A stretch of DNA of 64,000 nucleotides, from positions 295,532,526-295,596,525 of the forward strand of contig OX336388.2 of assembly GCA_946902985.2 (NCBI GenBank), read 5' to 3'. Positions 1 through 9,852 of this stretch are shown one piece after another. The stretch is from Meconema thalassinum (Eukaryota > Arthropoda > Insecta > Orthoptera > Tettigoniidae). A program made the translations under genes and the position numbers. The notes under the pieces were generated by a model. It ran no database searches. It was given only the letters and a program-made list of their open reading frames with translations, and was not told where the DNA came from. Position 1 is the stretch's first letter. Each line of letters begins with the position of its first letter.

Positions 1-1214
1 CACCGGAATATCTCACGTCCATATTTGAAAATGATGTCAGTGCTACCAACTGCTGAAAAAAACGCACTAGAAATTTGAGCTCCATGTTGGATATCTTGCA
101 AGGTATGCATGGGAGCTATTCCAAAATTGGCACACATGTAGATAATACTATTTCAGTTTAATTTCCAGGAGGCCAACTATGACAGTGTTGCCAAAATAAT
201 TTTAAGCCTTCTGATAGGTCCAATGTTTAAATGCATATAACTTCTACACTATCAATTGGATTTCAACCAAATTTTGTATGTAATATCTGTACATAAACAG
301 ATATGACTGAACGTATTCTTAAGAGCAGCCAGGGCTGCCAACTGTTAATAATTGCTTTCTCTATTTTTTTATCCAAATACCAATATATCCGAAAGTATGC
401 AAGCCAATAGCTTTAAACTATGCAGACGTATATTATGACATTTTAGATTAATTTGGAGTAACTTATATACGTCAGTTCTACCAACATGATTATAAGCCTG
501 CTGATAGTACCAATTTTTAAATACATGTAACTTCTATACTATCAGTTGGATTTCAACCAAATTTCGCATGTGCTATGTGTACCATAACAGATATGACTAT
601 AGGTATTGTTAGCAGCAATCAGGGCTGCCAACTGTTAATAAATGCTGTCTATATTTTTTACCCTAATATCAATATATCAGAAAGTATGCAAGCCAACAGC
701 TCTATACACTGCACACGTATAGCACCTGACATTCCAGATTAATTTGGAGTAATTAATACAAGGCAGTGCTGCCAACATGATTCTATGCCTGCTGATATGT
801 CCAATTTTAAAATACATGTAACTTCTATACTAACAAATGGATTTCATCCAAAATTGGCACAACAAGATATCATAATATTTCAGATTATTTCTGACCAGCA
901 CACGCATGGTATTGTTGGCAACATGCTTTTACGCGTGCTGATAAATCCAGTGTCTAACTGCATGTAACGTCCATTGGACTTCAACCAAATTTTGTATTCT
1001 GTACCTTAAGAGGTGGAACTAAGAATATATTCAGTCACCAGGGTTGCCAACTGTAGTGCTCTATTAGGCTACATTATACCAGGTATATTTTGAACTAATT
1101 AGATATTTCGATATTACCAACTTAATTTCGTCATTATTCTAGATAGGTTCATATACTGTAGAATAATCATTGGCATGAAAAGTAGGCTGTATAGTTTCTT
1201 CACGGAACTTCTTG
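1..1214 (-). mobile_element. Element F, copy 1a (left arm of giant inverted repeat)
   Basis: This non-coding repeat is the reverse complement of 1671-2620. It contains tandem units of about 290 bp: the motif AACTTCTATACTATCA recurs near 238, 530 and 820, and the motif AGGGCTGCCAACTG recurs once per unit. Its inner end (about 1175-1214) holds AGTAGGCT followed by GGAACTTCTTGTT, the reverse complement of the start of copy 1b. The outer end is cut off by the window edge. No coding potential is visible. It is probably a non-autonomous DNA element, but no target duplication can be checked. Confidence 0.75.
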
Positions 1215-1670
1215 TTAATATATGAGATGGAAGAACATGTTGTAGTTTGTATATTGGTCCTATTGCAGGAAGAATTTTTTGCTTTACTTTGTATATCTGT
1301 TCTTGCCAGCTCAGATGCAGAAAAAAGTCAATAATTTTTGTAACCGTATATTGGCCTTGATAGTGGTAGCAAAGCAGGCATCTCAATGTTTCTGAACAAA
1401 GGAGCTGATGACCGAAGTGTCCCTAGATCCTGAACATGGATCGACAAGAAGGTGTCGTGCCATTTCGTCCAGGTGCTATTTCGTCCAAACACCTATGATT
1501 GACAGTTTGACAGGTCTACAATAACTGTTTCATTTCATTGTGTTTCTTGTTAAAAATAAGTAATTTTTTGATGTTTGTAATAATGGACGGTACTCGCTCC
1601 GCTCGTTTGCCACCAGGCAACTATAGTTTACAATGAAATGCTTATAATGTAAACAACATAGTGAGAATAG
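1215..1670. other. Spacer between the two F arms
   Basis: This is the loop of the giant inverted repeat. At about 1450-1492 it holds two copies of a motif resembling TGCTATTTCGTCC, which reappears in inverted orientation near 3885-4012. I see no gene in it. Confidence 0.5.
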
Positions 1671-2795
1671 AAAACAAGAAGTTCCGTGACGAACTAAAGA
1701 GCCTACTTTTCATGCCAATGATTATTCTACAGTATATGAACCTATCTAGAATAATGAAGAAATTAAGTTGGTAATATCGAAATTTCTAATTATTTCGAAA
1801 TACTGTATACCTTGCATAATGTAGCCTAATAGAGCACTACAGTTGGCAGCCCTGATGACTGAATATATTCTTAGTTCCATCTCTTAAGGTACAGAATACA
1901 AATTTGGTTGAAGTCCAATGAATAGCATGGACGTTACATGCAGTTAAACATTGGATCTAACAGCGTGCGTAAAATCATGTTGGCAACAATGTCATGCATG
2001 TATTGGTCAGAAATAATCTGAAGTAATATGATCTATTGTTGTGCCAATTTTGAATGAAATCCATTAGTTAGTATAGAAGTAACATGTATTTTAAAATTGG
2101 ACCTATCAGCAGGCTTAGAATCATGTTGGCAGCACTGGCGTATGCCTATATTAGTTACTCCAAATTAATCTAGAATGCCAGGTACTATACGTGTGCAAAA
2201 TTTAGAGCTATTGGCTTGCATACTTTCTGATATATTGGTATTTGGATAAAATAAATTAGGAGCATTTATTAACAGTTGGCAGCCCTGGTGGGTCTTAAGA
2301 ATACGCTCAGTCATATCTGGTTATGTATGCATACAACATACGAAATTTGGTTGAATTCCAATCGATAGTGTAGAAGTTATGTGCATTTAAAAATTGGACC
2401 AATCAGCAGGATTATAATCATTTTGGCAACACTGCCATGTATGGCCTCCTGGAAATTAAACTGAAATATTATTATCTATACGTATACCAATTTTGAAATA
2501 GCCCCTATTCATACCTTCCAAGATATCCAACATGGAGCTCAAATTTCAATTGCGATTTTTTAGCAGTTGGTAGCACTGATATAATTTTCAAATATGGCCG
2601 TGAGATATTCGGGTATAGACCTTTACTCCTACCAAATTTTGTTTTGATTGCTCCAGCCGTTTAGGAGTTGATAGGGGGGGGGGGACACACACACAGCCAG
2701 ACAGACAGACAGACAGACAGACAGACACACATTTGCCCGATCTCATAAGACTACTTTTTCCTCATTTTTGCAAAATGTGAAAAGTAGGCTAAAAA
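1671..2795 (+). mobile_element. Element F, copy 1b (right arm of giant inverted repeat)
   Basis: It begins AACAAGAAGTTCCGTGACG, then AGCCTACTTTTC. It runs through about 290-bp internal units, then a G-run and a CAGA-type microsatellite (about 2676-2735), and ends in AAAAGTAGGCTAAA. Copy 3 at 49656-51068 has the same order and orientation, which defines the element. Both ends carry AGCCTACTTTT facing inward, as in a short terminal inverted repeat. The match to copy 1a is close but not identical; the left arm has one extra internal unit. Confidence 0.75.
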
Positions 2796-2821
2796 TATTT
2801 TCACAAATCAGGTGATAATTA

Positions 2822-2863
2822 TGAAGATGATAATTGTTGTTTTAAGGGGCCTAACATCTAGGT
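2822..2863 (-). repeat. 3' end shared with retroposon D
   Basis: On the minus strand this is AACCTAGATGTTAGGCCCC, then TTAAAACAACAATTATCATC, the same 3' end as the full D copies (for example 53085-53115). Here it follows directly on SINE-C instead of a D body. Confidence 0.7.
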
Positions 2864-3046
2864 TAATTTTGCCATTATGAACACGGCCTACTGAATTCAA
2901 ATGGGAACTTTGACATGCCAACTTCGTATGACATGCGTGTCGTATTTTTGCCGCCTTTCAAAAAAAATCACTTACCACGGCCAGGAGCGAGCCTGCAATC
3001 TTGGGGTCAGTAGACCGACACGCTATCCACTCACCCACCGTGGCAA
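2864..3046 (-). mobile_element. SINE-C copy 1 (tRNA-derived head)
   Basis: Read on the minus strand, the head is CTTGCCACGGTGGGTGAGTGG with an A-box-like TGGGTGAGTGG, and GCAGGCTCGCTCCTGGCC as a degenerate B box. The body closes with GAACACGGCC...GGCAAAATTAA. A second copy lies at 44420-44598 in the opposite orientation. Pol III promoter boxes near the 5' end are the hallmark of a tRNA-derived SINE. Confidence 0.7.
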
Positions 3047-3481
3047 GAATTTAATTTCGGCTGCATACCACCAATTGACCACAAAACATGTAGTCTATAT
3101 ATTCGAGAAAATGTAATATTATAACATATTTTAATATTCATAAATAATTGAAAATTATTATAATGGGTGGATTAAGATCGTTCTCTGAGCTTCGGTGTAC
3201 CTTAATTATCTAAATATTGTGCCGTCGTTCGCTGCAAGGCATGAGGTAGGCCTACAGTTATATACAACAAACAAATATTTTGGAAATTTCCTGAGATTTT
3301 CGTAAAAGCACGCCTGTATACGAGTTATGTTACATCATGTGTCCGGCCTTGCTGAACTTGATATATGCAGTAGATCTGGCATCAGCGCGCTCCATTTAAT
3401 GCGTACTTTCTTTTAAGGTAGAGACGCACTATAGAGTCTGGGGCGTAAATATTGTCACTAATAAAATTATAAACCTACCTG

Positions 3482-3748
3482 TGAAATGGATTTATCAGCT
3501 TCTTCGCGGGCTGTCTTCTTTCCCTGTGCCATAGCCTTATGGACATCTTGTGCAGCCACATCAGGAGCACACGTATTGTGGATCTCTTCTTTAATAATTT
3601 CACGGTTTATAGTAAACACTTTTCCACTACAAGAACGGTTAACACAACGCCACACAACTTCACCGCACTTCTTCTCATTCTTAACCGTATACCGATACCC
3701 GTTAAGTAATAAACTAGGTTGGCCCCTTGTAATGGTTGAAAACTCCAT
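3482..3748 (-). CDS. Predicted exon with a FLYWCH-type zinc finger
   Basis: The minus-strand reading frame from an ATG at 3748 gives about 89 residues. The pattern is that of a FLYWCH domain: phenylalanine, RGQPSLLLNGYRY, a conserved WRC, a second cysteine (NRSCSGK), and a closing histidine pair position that reads HNTC instead of HNH. FLYWCH fingers bind DNA or protein. In insects they occur in transcription factors such as mod(mdg4), and next to MULE transposase domains. The frame ends ...DKSISQ and is followed at 3481 by GTAGGT, a strong splice donor (CAG|GTAGGT), so this looks like a spliced exon. The open frame also extends upstream to 3880, but that part has no domain. Repeats containing CATTTCGTCC flank the region, so it may belong to a transposon and not to a host gene. 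No partner exon is recognised. Confidence 0.55.
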
Positions 3749-3884
3749 AATTAACGAGGATGTTAATTCATAGAGATCATTCGAACGAATTAAGCCTCTG
3801 TTCATAAACAGAGGTGGGGAGGGGAAGAATGGCATTCCACAGCAGGGATGGGTGGGAAATCTCACACTGCACTGCCTCAACCCT

Positions 3885-4015
3885 TGTCAACATTTCGTCT
3901 GGACGAGATGGCACTCAATAAATTGTGTAATAATTTGTAAAACCGAGCTGGACGAAATGACACGTTTTTTAAGGAAATTTGTTGCTGTACGAAATAGCAC
4001 TGAACCGACAAGAAC
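3885..4015. repeat. TTTCGTCC-containing subterminal repeats
   Basis: Several motifs of the form (C/T)ATTTCGTCCAG or their complement lie here (CATTTCGTCTGGACGAGATGG, GGACGAAATGACAC, TACGAAATAGCAC). They face similar motifs at 1450-1492. They may be the ends of a Mutator-like element around the FLYWCH exon. This is not proven. Confidence 0.35.
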
Positions 4016-4803
4016 GTGAGCTATGTGATTGTGCTACATCAAAATAAGTGGATTTCCCCCGATATTCTTTACAGATTTTCCCGACTAACCTAAGCCAAAA
4101 ATTGTCACGCGAGGACTGGCGCCATGGGTAAATCTGACCAGACCGTAAATAACTTGAGTGTTCAAAACCCTATGGACATGTTTCTTTTATAGGGTGTAAT
4201 TCAAGGCTAGGAAGGAAGATACAGTAAGCGACAGGAAATAAGGGCTGACCAAAACGAAAATATTTAAGCATCGGGTCAAAAATACGCATGCGCTAGTCTT
4301 TGCGGGTTAACACGAGGAACAGTACTCAGCTGTTGAAAGTACCAGAGCCATCGCCGAAGTACGCAATGAAGTTGCATACGCTCCCCATGTGGACAATAAC
4401 CGCCCCGGATAAGAACTGTCCCGTAAAATCCGGGACGTCTGGCAAACCTGAATAGCGTGGCCCATTTATTTGTGGACGTCTGGCAACCCTGAATAGCGTG
4501 GCACAACACCTCACCAGTTTAAGTGGGTGTTAGGGTCCTGGACACACCCTTGGCCCTGCCATGATGTGACTGACAGTGAAAGTTATGTTATGGCACATAT
4601 CGATACTTTCACCACACTCCACTTTGCGTAATATGGTCCTCTTATATTCCGTATGGAGTCGAACAATGGCGATCAGTTTTCACTCTGACGGTATGAGGTG
4701 ATCGCTAAGAATAAATCAAACACGTGGAACAAGCCCAGAGAGAAGTGCTGACTGGCGTTTCGCCCCTGTTTTTCACGAAGACTGTTATCGGCTGCTAATT
4801 ATA
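4016..4803. other. Unassigned; short local duplication
   Basis: No gene is seen. A motif GGACGTCTGGCAA, then CCTGAATAGCGTGG, occurs twice about 41 bp apart near 4433-4503. Two minus-strand open frames over 4276-4514 are shadows of this duplication. Confidence 0.4.
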
Positions 4804-5663
4804 GGGTGCGTTCAAAAAGTAACGAGCCGGAGGCATAATTACAGAAACCAGTACCTGTATGTTAGAAGTATTGGCCCTGGCTGTTGAGGCACTTGTCCCA
4901 CTGTGACACGAGGCGGTGAATGGCGGTCTCATAAAATTCCCTGGGCTGCGATGTGAACCAGGTCCGCACGTACAGCTGGACGTCGACGTCCGTGGTGAAT
5001 CGTTGGCCCCGCAGAGCATTTTCAGGGGACCAAACATGGCGTAATCACAGGGAGAGAGGTCTGGACTGTATGGAGGATGGCTGAGAACCTCCCATTTGAA
5101 TTTCTGCAGGAGTGCCGCGACAGTGTTGGCCGTATGAGGTCGTGCATTGTCATGGAGTGACCACGACGGCTATGGCGTTCACTGTCACTCGGCGGTTCTG
5201 GGTAATGAGTGCATCAACCAGCTGGGCGTTGTCATCGGTAATGCAGGGGGGTGCCCCAGACCAGGCATCATCGGCTAACGACACCCGTTCTTCCCTGAAG
5301 CGCTTGTGCCACGCCTTGACCCTTGCAAGGGACATGCAGTGTTCGCCGTACACTTCTGACATTCGGCGATGAATGTCCGTTCCCCCTACTCTTTCCGCTA
5401 TCAGAAACCGAACAACACCTCTTTGCTCTTCGGTTGACGCCTTCATGTCACTGTTTGCAATGCGAGTGGCAGCGTTGGACGATTGATTCATGCTGCTGCT
5501 CGCTTTGTATCGTCACGTGACGTGCACGCGTGCCCTCTAGCGACGGGCTGTGACCTTCCACGCTCTGGTCGGAACCACACCTCGTTACACACGCCACGAT
5601 TAGCCGATGTAGTCACCGGTTTGCGCATTCCAGCCTCCAGCTCGTTACTTTTTGAACGCACCT
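4804..5663 (-). mobile_element. Mariner deletion derivative, copy 1
   Basis: This 860-bp element has about 30-bp terminal inverted repeats (core GTGCGTTCAAAAAGTAACGA) and TA dinucleotides at 4802-4803 and 5664-5665, the Tc1/mariner target duplication. The interior encodes the transposase N-terminus and C-terminus but lacks roughly the middle 140 codons, including the first catalytic aspartate. The deletion junction, near 5147, is the same as in copy 2. Confidence 0.88.
4862..5491 (-). pseudogene. Broken mariner transposase (copy 1)
   Basis: From the ATG at 5491 the frame gives an N-terminal helix-turn-helix DNA-binding region (EEQRGVVRFLIAE, YGEHCMSLARVKAWHKRF) and the linker ITDDNAQLVDALITQNRR. 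It then runs into the internal deletion. Beyond it, in another frame, HDNARPHTAN and the intact motif HPPYSPDLSPCDYA are readable, and after a further one-base shift the end WDKCLNSQGQYF with a stop at 4862-4864. A full mariner transposase is about 345 residues. This copy cannot make an active enzyme. Confidence 0.85.
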
Positions 5664-6051
5664 TATATGTCAATGGTTACTACAACAATCATATTAGAGG
5701 AAACGAAAAGACCAATAAAAGAGACAATGAAGAAATGAATAAGGGGCGAGGCACATGGAGGAAGTAATAAGCATTGCTGAGTATTCAGAAAACATTTTTA
5801 GCCTATTTTCATTTATGAAAAAGAACAAGGCTTATGAGATCACCTTTTGTCCGTGTGTGTGTCTGTGTGTGTCCCCCTAATAAAATCTAAATGAGTGGAG
5901 CGATTTCAATGAAACTCGGTAGGAGCGATTTCAATGAAACTCGGTAAAGTCATAGTACTATTTCGTCCGACACCGACCGTGCCTTCAAATTTTATTAAGG
6001 CTCACCAATCCAACATGGCGACTGTGCGAAATATTTCACCAGCATTATATA

Positions 6052-6908
6052 AGGTGCGTTCAAAAAGTAACGAGCCGGAGGATGGAATGCGCAAACCGGT
6101 GACGACATCGGCTAATCGTGGCGTGTGTAACGAGGTGTGGTTCCGACCAGAGCGTGGAAGGTCACAGCCCGTCGCTAGAGGGCACGCGTGCACGTCACGT
6201 GACGATACAAAGCGAGCAGCAGAATGCATAAATCGTCCAACGCTGCCAGTCGCATTGCAAACAGTGACATGGAGGCGTCAACCGAAGAGCAAAGAGGTGT
6301 TGTTCGGTTTCTGACAGCGCAAGGAGTAGGGGCAACGAACATTCATCGCCGAATGTCACAAGTGTATGGCGAACACTGCATGTCCCTCGCAAGGGTCAAT
6401 GCGTGGCTCAAGCGCTTCAGGGAAGGACGGGTGTCGTTAGACGATGATGCCCGGTCTGGGGCACCTCCCTGCATTACCGATGACAACGTCCAGCTGGTTG
6501 ATGCACTCATTACCCAGGACCGCCGAGTGACAGTGAACGCCATAGCCGCCGTGGTCGCTCCACGACAATGCACGACCTCATACGGCCAACACAGTCGCGG
6601 CACTCCTGCAGAAATTCAAATGGGAGGTTCTCGGCCACCATACAGTCCAGACCTCTCTCCCTGTGATTACGCCATATTTGGTTCCCTGAAAAGGGCTCTG
6701 CGGGACCAACGATTCACCTTGGACGCCGACGTCCAGCTGTACGTGCGGAACTGGTTCACATCGCAGCCCAGGGAATTTTACGAGACAGCCATTCACCGCC
6801 TCGTGTCACAGTGGGACAAGTGCCTCAACAGCCAGGGCCAATACTTCTAACATACAGGTACTGGTTTCTGTAATTATGCCTCCGGCTCGTTTCTTTTTGA
6901 ACGCACCT
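6052..6908 (+). mobile_element. Mariner deletion derivative, copy 2
   Basis: This 857-bp element is flanked by TA at 6050-6051 and 6909-6910, with the same inverted repeats as copy 1. It sits inside element G: removing it and one TA joins two segments that are continuous in G copy 2. It carries the same large internal deletion as copy 1, so both descend from one deleted ancestor. Confidence 0.9.
6224..6850 (+). pseudogene. Mariner transposase remnant, 208-residue fused frame
   Basis: Residues 1-112 carry the helix-turn-helix DNA-binding region (STEEQRGVVRFL, YGEHCMSLARVNAWLKRF) and the linker. Residues about 113-133 are read out of frame across the sequence that should give HDNARPHTA. From residue about 134 the true frame returns (RPPYSPDLSPCDYAIFG) and runs to the natural end WDKCLNSQGQYF. 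A 4-bp loss relative to copy 1, near 6632, restores the frame after the large deletion. The product would keep DNA binding but no catalytic triad. Whether it is expressed is unknown; such truncated proteins can repress transposition in other systems. Confidence 0.8.
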
Positions 6909-7177
6909 TATATATCTCCTAAACTATTACTGATATCACCCTAAATTTTGTACGGTGAAAAAAGGCACTACCAGAAGTTCACCTATGTGACTTTCAAAAA
7001 TCTGTTAAGTTCAAAACGAACATGGTGGCCAAACGATTTTGAAATGTTTAAATAGACTTTTCTCGCGATTTAACTATCCGAACTCAGTGAAACTTGGTAC
7101 AGCAAATGACTATACAAATTGAGATGCACTGATATCCAACTTAGTTCAATTGTATACATAACATCAAGATGCCGGCT

Positions 7178-7545
7178 GTGTTGGTTTCGTCAATCCCTTC
7201 TAGGTCTTCTCAGCGTCTTCTCTGTCAGTTCCGCCTCACCGCTGTATTGTCCACCAAGCCCTATCTACTGGTTTCGCCGTCCTCCGAAGACCTTGTTGAT
7301 ATTTGATGTTCCGCACTAAACACGGATGCTGAAACATGGCAGGCAGGAGGAGTAAGTGGCTTCTACAGAACTGATGCGATTCTGAACTTCTTTTTTTTTT
7401 TGTCAGGTTTTTACTAGTTTAGCTCAAGAGATATGATGTTTGCGGCGTTAGGCTAAATATAAACAGCATATATTTATACAATTTTAACACTCTTTTAATA
7501 TTTAGAGAATAATTACAGGAAGTTGTGAGGAATATACCGTTTTGT
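7178..7545. other. Unassigned
   Basis: No gene or repeat is recognised. A T-run lies at about 7390. The 66-aa open frame at 7119-7319 crosses the end of element G and has no domain. Confidence 0.4.
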
Positions 7546-7640
7546 TTGATTATGATGATGATGATAATTGTTGTTTTAAGGGGCCTAACATCTAGGTTAT
7601 CGGCCCCTAATGGTCTGGGTGATAGGAAAGATGACAAAGA
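7546..7640 (-). repeat. Retroposon D, 3' end
   Basis: On the minus strand this reads CCATTAGGGGCCGATAACC...AGATGTTAGGCCCCTTAAAAC, ending in (ATC)n. It is the same 3' end as the full D copies. The matching 5' part lies at 8240-8519, with tandem repeats and a SINE in between. Confidence 0.7.
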
Positions 7641-7659
7641 GACGGAAACGACAACGAAA

Positions 7660-8170
7660 ACTAACGGAGATTCAAAATACTTACAAAATGCAATTTGGAT
7701 TGACAATGCTTACAAAATGCAATTGAGATTCAAAATATTTACAAAAGGCAATTGAGATTCAAAATACTCACAAAATGCAATTGAGATTCAAAATATTTAC
7801 AAAATGCAATTGAGATTCAAAATATTTACAAAAGGCAATTGAGATTCAAAATACTCACAAAATGCAATTTAGATTCAAAATCTTGGTTTTCGTGACCGGA
7901 ACGCTGCCTCACTGTCAGACAGCTACTCAATTGACCTCACGAGGCTGAGTGCAACCTGTTCCAGCCCTCACGTCAGTTTCTAAAATCCCTGACGGAGCCG
8001 GGAATCGAACCCGGGGCCTCCGGCAGGCGCACTACCTCAACACCAACAAAGTGCAATTGAGGTTGAAAATACTCGCAAAATGCAATTTAGATTTAAAATA
8101 CTTACAAAATGCAACTTAGATTGAAAATACTTACAAAATGTAATGTAAATTAGATTCAAAGAAATCACTA
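7660..8170. repeat. 29-bp tandem repeat, split by a tRNA-like SINE
   Basis: The unit approximates GCAATTGAGATTCAAAATAC, then TCACAAAAT. About seven copies lie at 7660-7885 and about five more, degenerate, at 8040-8170. The intervening 7885-8040 is a SINE-like insertion. The repeats touch without spacers, so this is a minisatellite. Confidence 0.85.
7885..8040 (-). mobile_element. SINE-I (tRNA-derived)
   Basis: On the minus strand the head is GGTGTTGAGGTAGTGCGCC and the B box is GGGTTCGATTCCCGGCTCC. The body continues to about 7885. It is inserted in the 29-bp tandem array. Confidence 0.6.
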
Positions 8171-8225
8171 ATGGTAATTTAGATACACGGGGAGCCAATT
8201 CACAAAAACAGAGCGGGAATCGTAA

Positions 8226-8519
8226 AGAAAGAAAGAAAGAAAGAAAGAAAGGAACTACAATGAAAAGAAAAGAAGGCTGATCCCTAGAAGAATGAGGGAT
8301 CAGGAAAGATGAGAGAAGGGTCAACTAAGGCGATAAAGGAAGAGACTCCCTAGGCCTCGGATACCCTAATACCGTCGGGGTCGGAAGAGAACAATAGTTG
8401 ACCAAGAGAGGTTGACAGAAAAAACAGGACGGAGAGGAGCCCAGCAAAAGTAAGTGGAAGCAATGCCGGACTCAGCTGGGGTCCCGTGGTCGCCCCTTCA
8501 GGAGGGGGGGGGGGGGGGC
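8226..8519 (-). mobile_element. Retroposon D, 5' part
   Basis: The minus-strand sequence starts with a C-run, then CCACGGGACCCCAGCTGAGT...CCGACGGTATTAGGGTATCC...CCTGATCCCTCATTCTTC. It matches full D copies and ends in a (CTTT)n stretch at 8226-8250 in place of the usual middle. Confidence 0.75.
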
Positions 8520-8787
8520 TTGGCTTGGAGCGCACAGGGAAACGGAGTGTATGGAGAAATGGCAATTTCTTTGGCGTCGAGTTTTAAATAATCAAACACG
8601 TGTTTCATGCAGTCACAGCAGAGGCGATACTCCCGAGGGTATGTGGAGACATGAGCTGAATGATCCGAGACAGATTCACGGCTTGGATTGGGATTCAGTG
8701 ACGGGATTTATGGAGTGGAGAACATTCCCGCTCCTTTATGTACTCTTGTCTGGAATATTCTCTGGATGATACAACCGACCGTAGTAG
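8520..8787. other. Unassigned
   Basis: No gene is seen. The 72-aa open frame at 8551-8769 shows no domain. Confidence 0.4.
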
Positions 8788-8789
8788 TT

Positions 8790-9225
8790 CGTTGGTTGGT
8801 TCCTCAGTATAGGGTTGCAACCACGAGGTCATGTAGCCCCGTGTAATTTGGGTGTGTGTAGAATCTGTGTGTTATCTGTAGTTCAAGTAAGGAGTGCAGA
8901 CGTTCAATTTTCATGTAGTTCCAACTTTTGCTACCAAATGCTACCGTCAACGACAACTAGCCAGCGCAATCGGCTCCTGGCGACGAACGTTGGAACTTAA
9001 GAGCGTTAGTCAAATCTAACCTTTAATTTAGTTTCACATCAGTGTAATTAGTGGAAAGTTTTTTTATATGCCATAAATCTACGACATTGGACTGCCGGCT
9101 TTACTTCCGTTCAAGGCATACTGAGGGATTTTTAACGCTCTTAAAAAATCCGACGACTTCGGCCGGGTTTGAACCCGCGATCTTGGACATAGATGCTCAG
9201 CTTGCTACCAACTACGCCACACGAT
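8790..9225 (-). mobile_element. SINE-A copy 1
   Basis: The minus-strand head has A box TGGCGTAGT and B box GGTTCAAACCC (9167-9177). The body has AAAAATCCCTCAGTATGCC and CCACTAATTACACT, and the 3' end is GAGGAACCAACCAACGAAC. It shares this order with copies at 22605, 42651, 54182 and 62872. Confidence 0.85.
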
Positions 9226-9350
9226 TAGTTTAATAATCCCCTTCCCTCTCGAAAGTAATGCAAGACACACCAGCCACCACTGAGACAGGTCGATATCAAC
9301 AATTAATAAAAAGTAAACAAAGTCATTGAACCACTGAAATATCTGAAAAG

Positions 9351-9535
9351 GAAGCTTGTAGTTTAACGTGACCGTTAATCTCGCGATCATAAGCCATGGG
9401 ACCTCCGTTTTACGTGGAATCCGAACCACAGGACATGGCATTTCACATCGAAAATCTCACATGCATTGACCGGGAATCGAACCCGGTCCGCCTTGGTGAG
9501 AGGCATACAGCTTGACCGCTGCGCCACCACGCCCC
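9351..9535 (-). mobile_element. SINE-B copy 1
   Basis: The minus-strand head is GGGGCGTGGTGGCGCAGCGG (A box TGGCGCAGCGG) with B box GGGTTCGATTCCCGG. The 3' end is CTACAAGCTTCC. Imperfect flanking duplications read TGAAATATCTG on the left and TGAAATTTCTG on the right. Two more copies lie at 44161 and 60930. Confidence 0.85.
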
Positions 9536-9852
9536 TTGAAATTTCTGCGTTGTTCGCCTAAGGTGTGGCCGAGCTCTCAGGGGAGGCTCCAATATGTGTT
9601 CCATTATTGACAGAAAACACTGAAAGAGCTTTTGATGGAGGTATTGGCAATCTTGCCAAGACAGTAGCCACGTCACGCACGGCCCATCACTTGGTATGCA
9701 GGGACCAACTCGCTTCACAATGCACAGACCTTGCTGGCAATTCTGAATGATAACAAGGGGCTAAACATGAAGGTCATAACGTCATAAGGTTCAGTGATGG
9801 ACATCAGAGGATCCTCAATCGCCGGCCACTCGTCAACCAGACACATTTCTGT
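9536..9852. other. Unassigned
   Basis: No gene or repeat is recognised between SINE-B and the minisatellite. Confidence 0.4.

Larger units (their letters stand above)
5795..7177. mobile_element. Element G, copy 1 (interrupted by mariner)
   Basis: It starts TTTTTAGCCTATTTTC, followed by a GT-rich microsatellite and GTGTCCCCCTAATAAA, then a short tandem duplication of GGAGCGATTTCAATGAAACT near 5897-5944. It continues with the motif CCAACATGGCGACTGTGCGAA, is broken at 6050 by the mariner, and resumes TATATCTCC...ACTATTACTGATATCACC as in copy 2 (12473-13800). It has no coding capacity. The right end is truncated near 7177. Confidence 0.7.

Noticed and set aside
7660..7885. Regular 29-bp repeats resembling a CRISPR array
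   Set aside because: The repeats are contiguous with no unique spacers, and the DNA is animal; it is a minisatellite.
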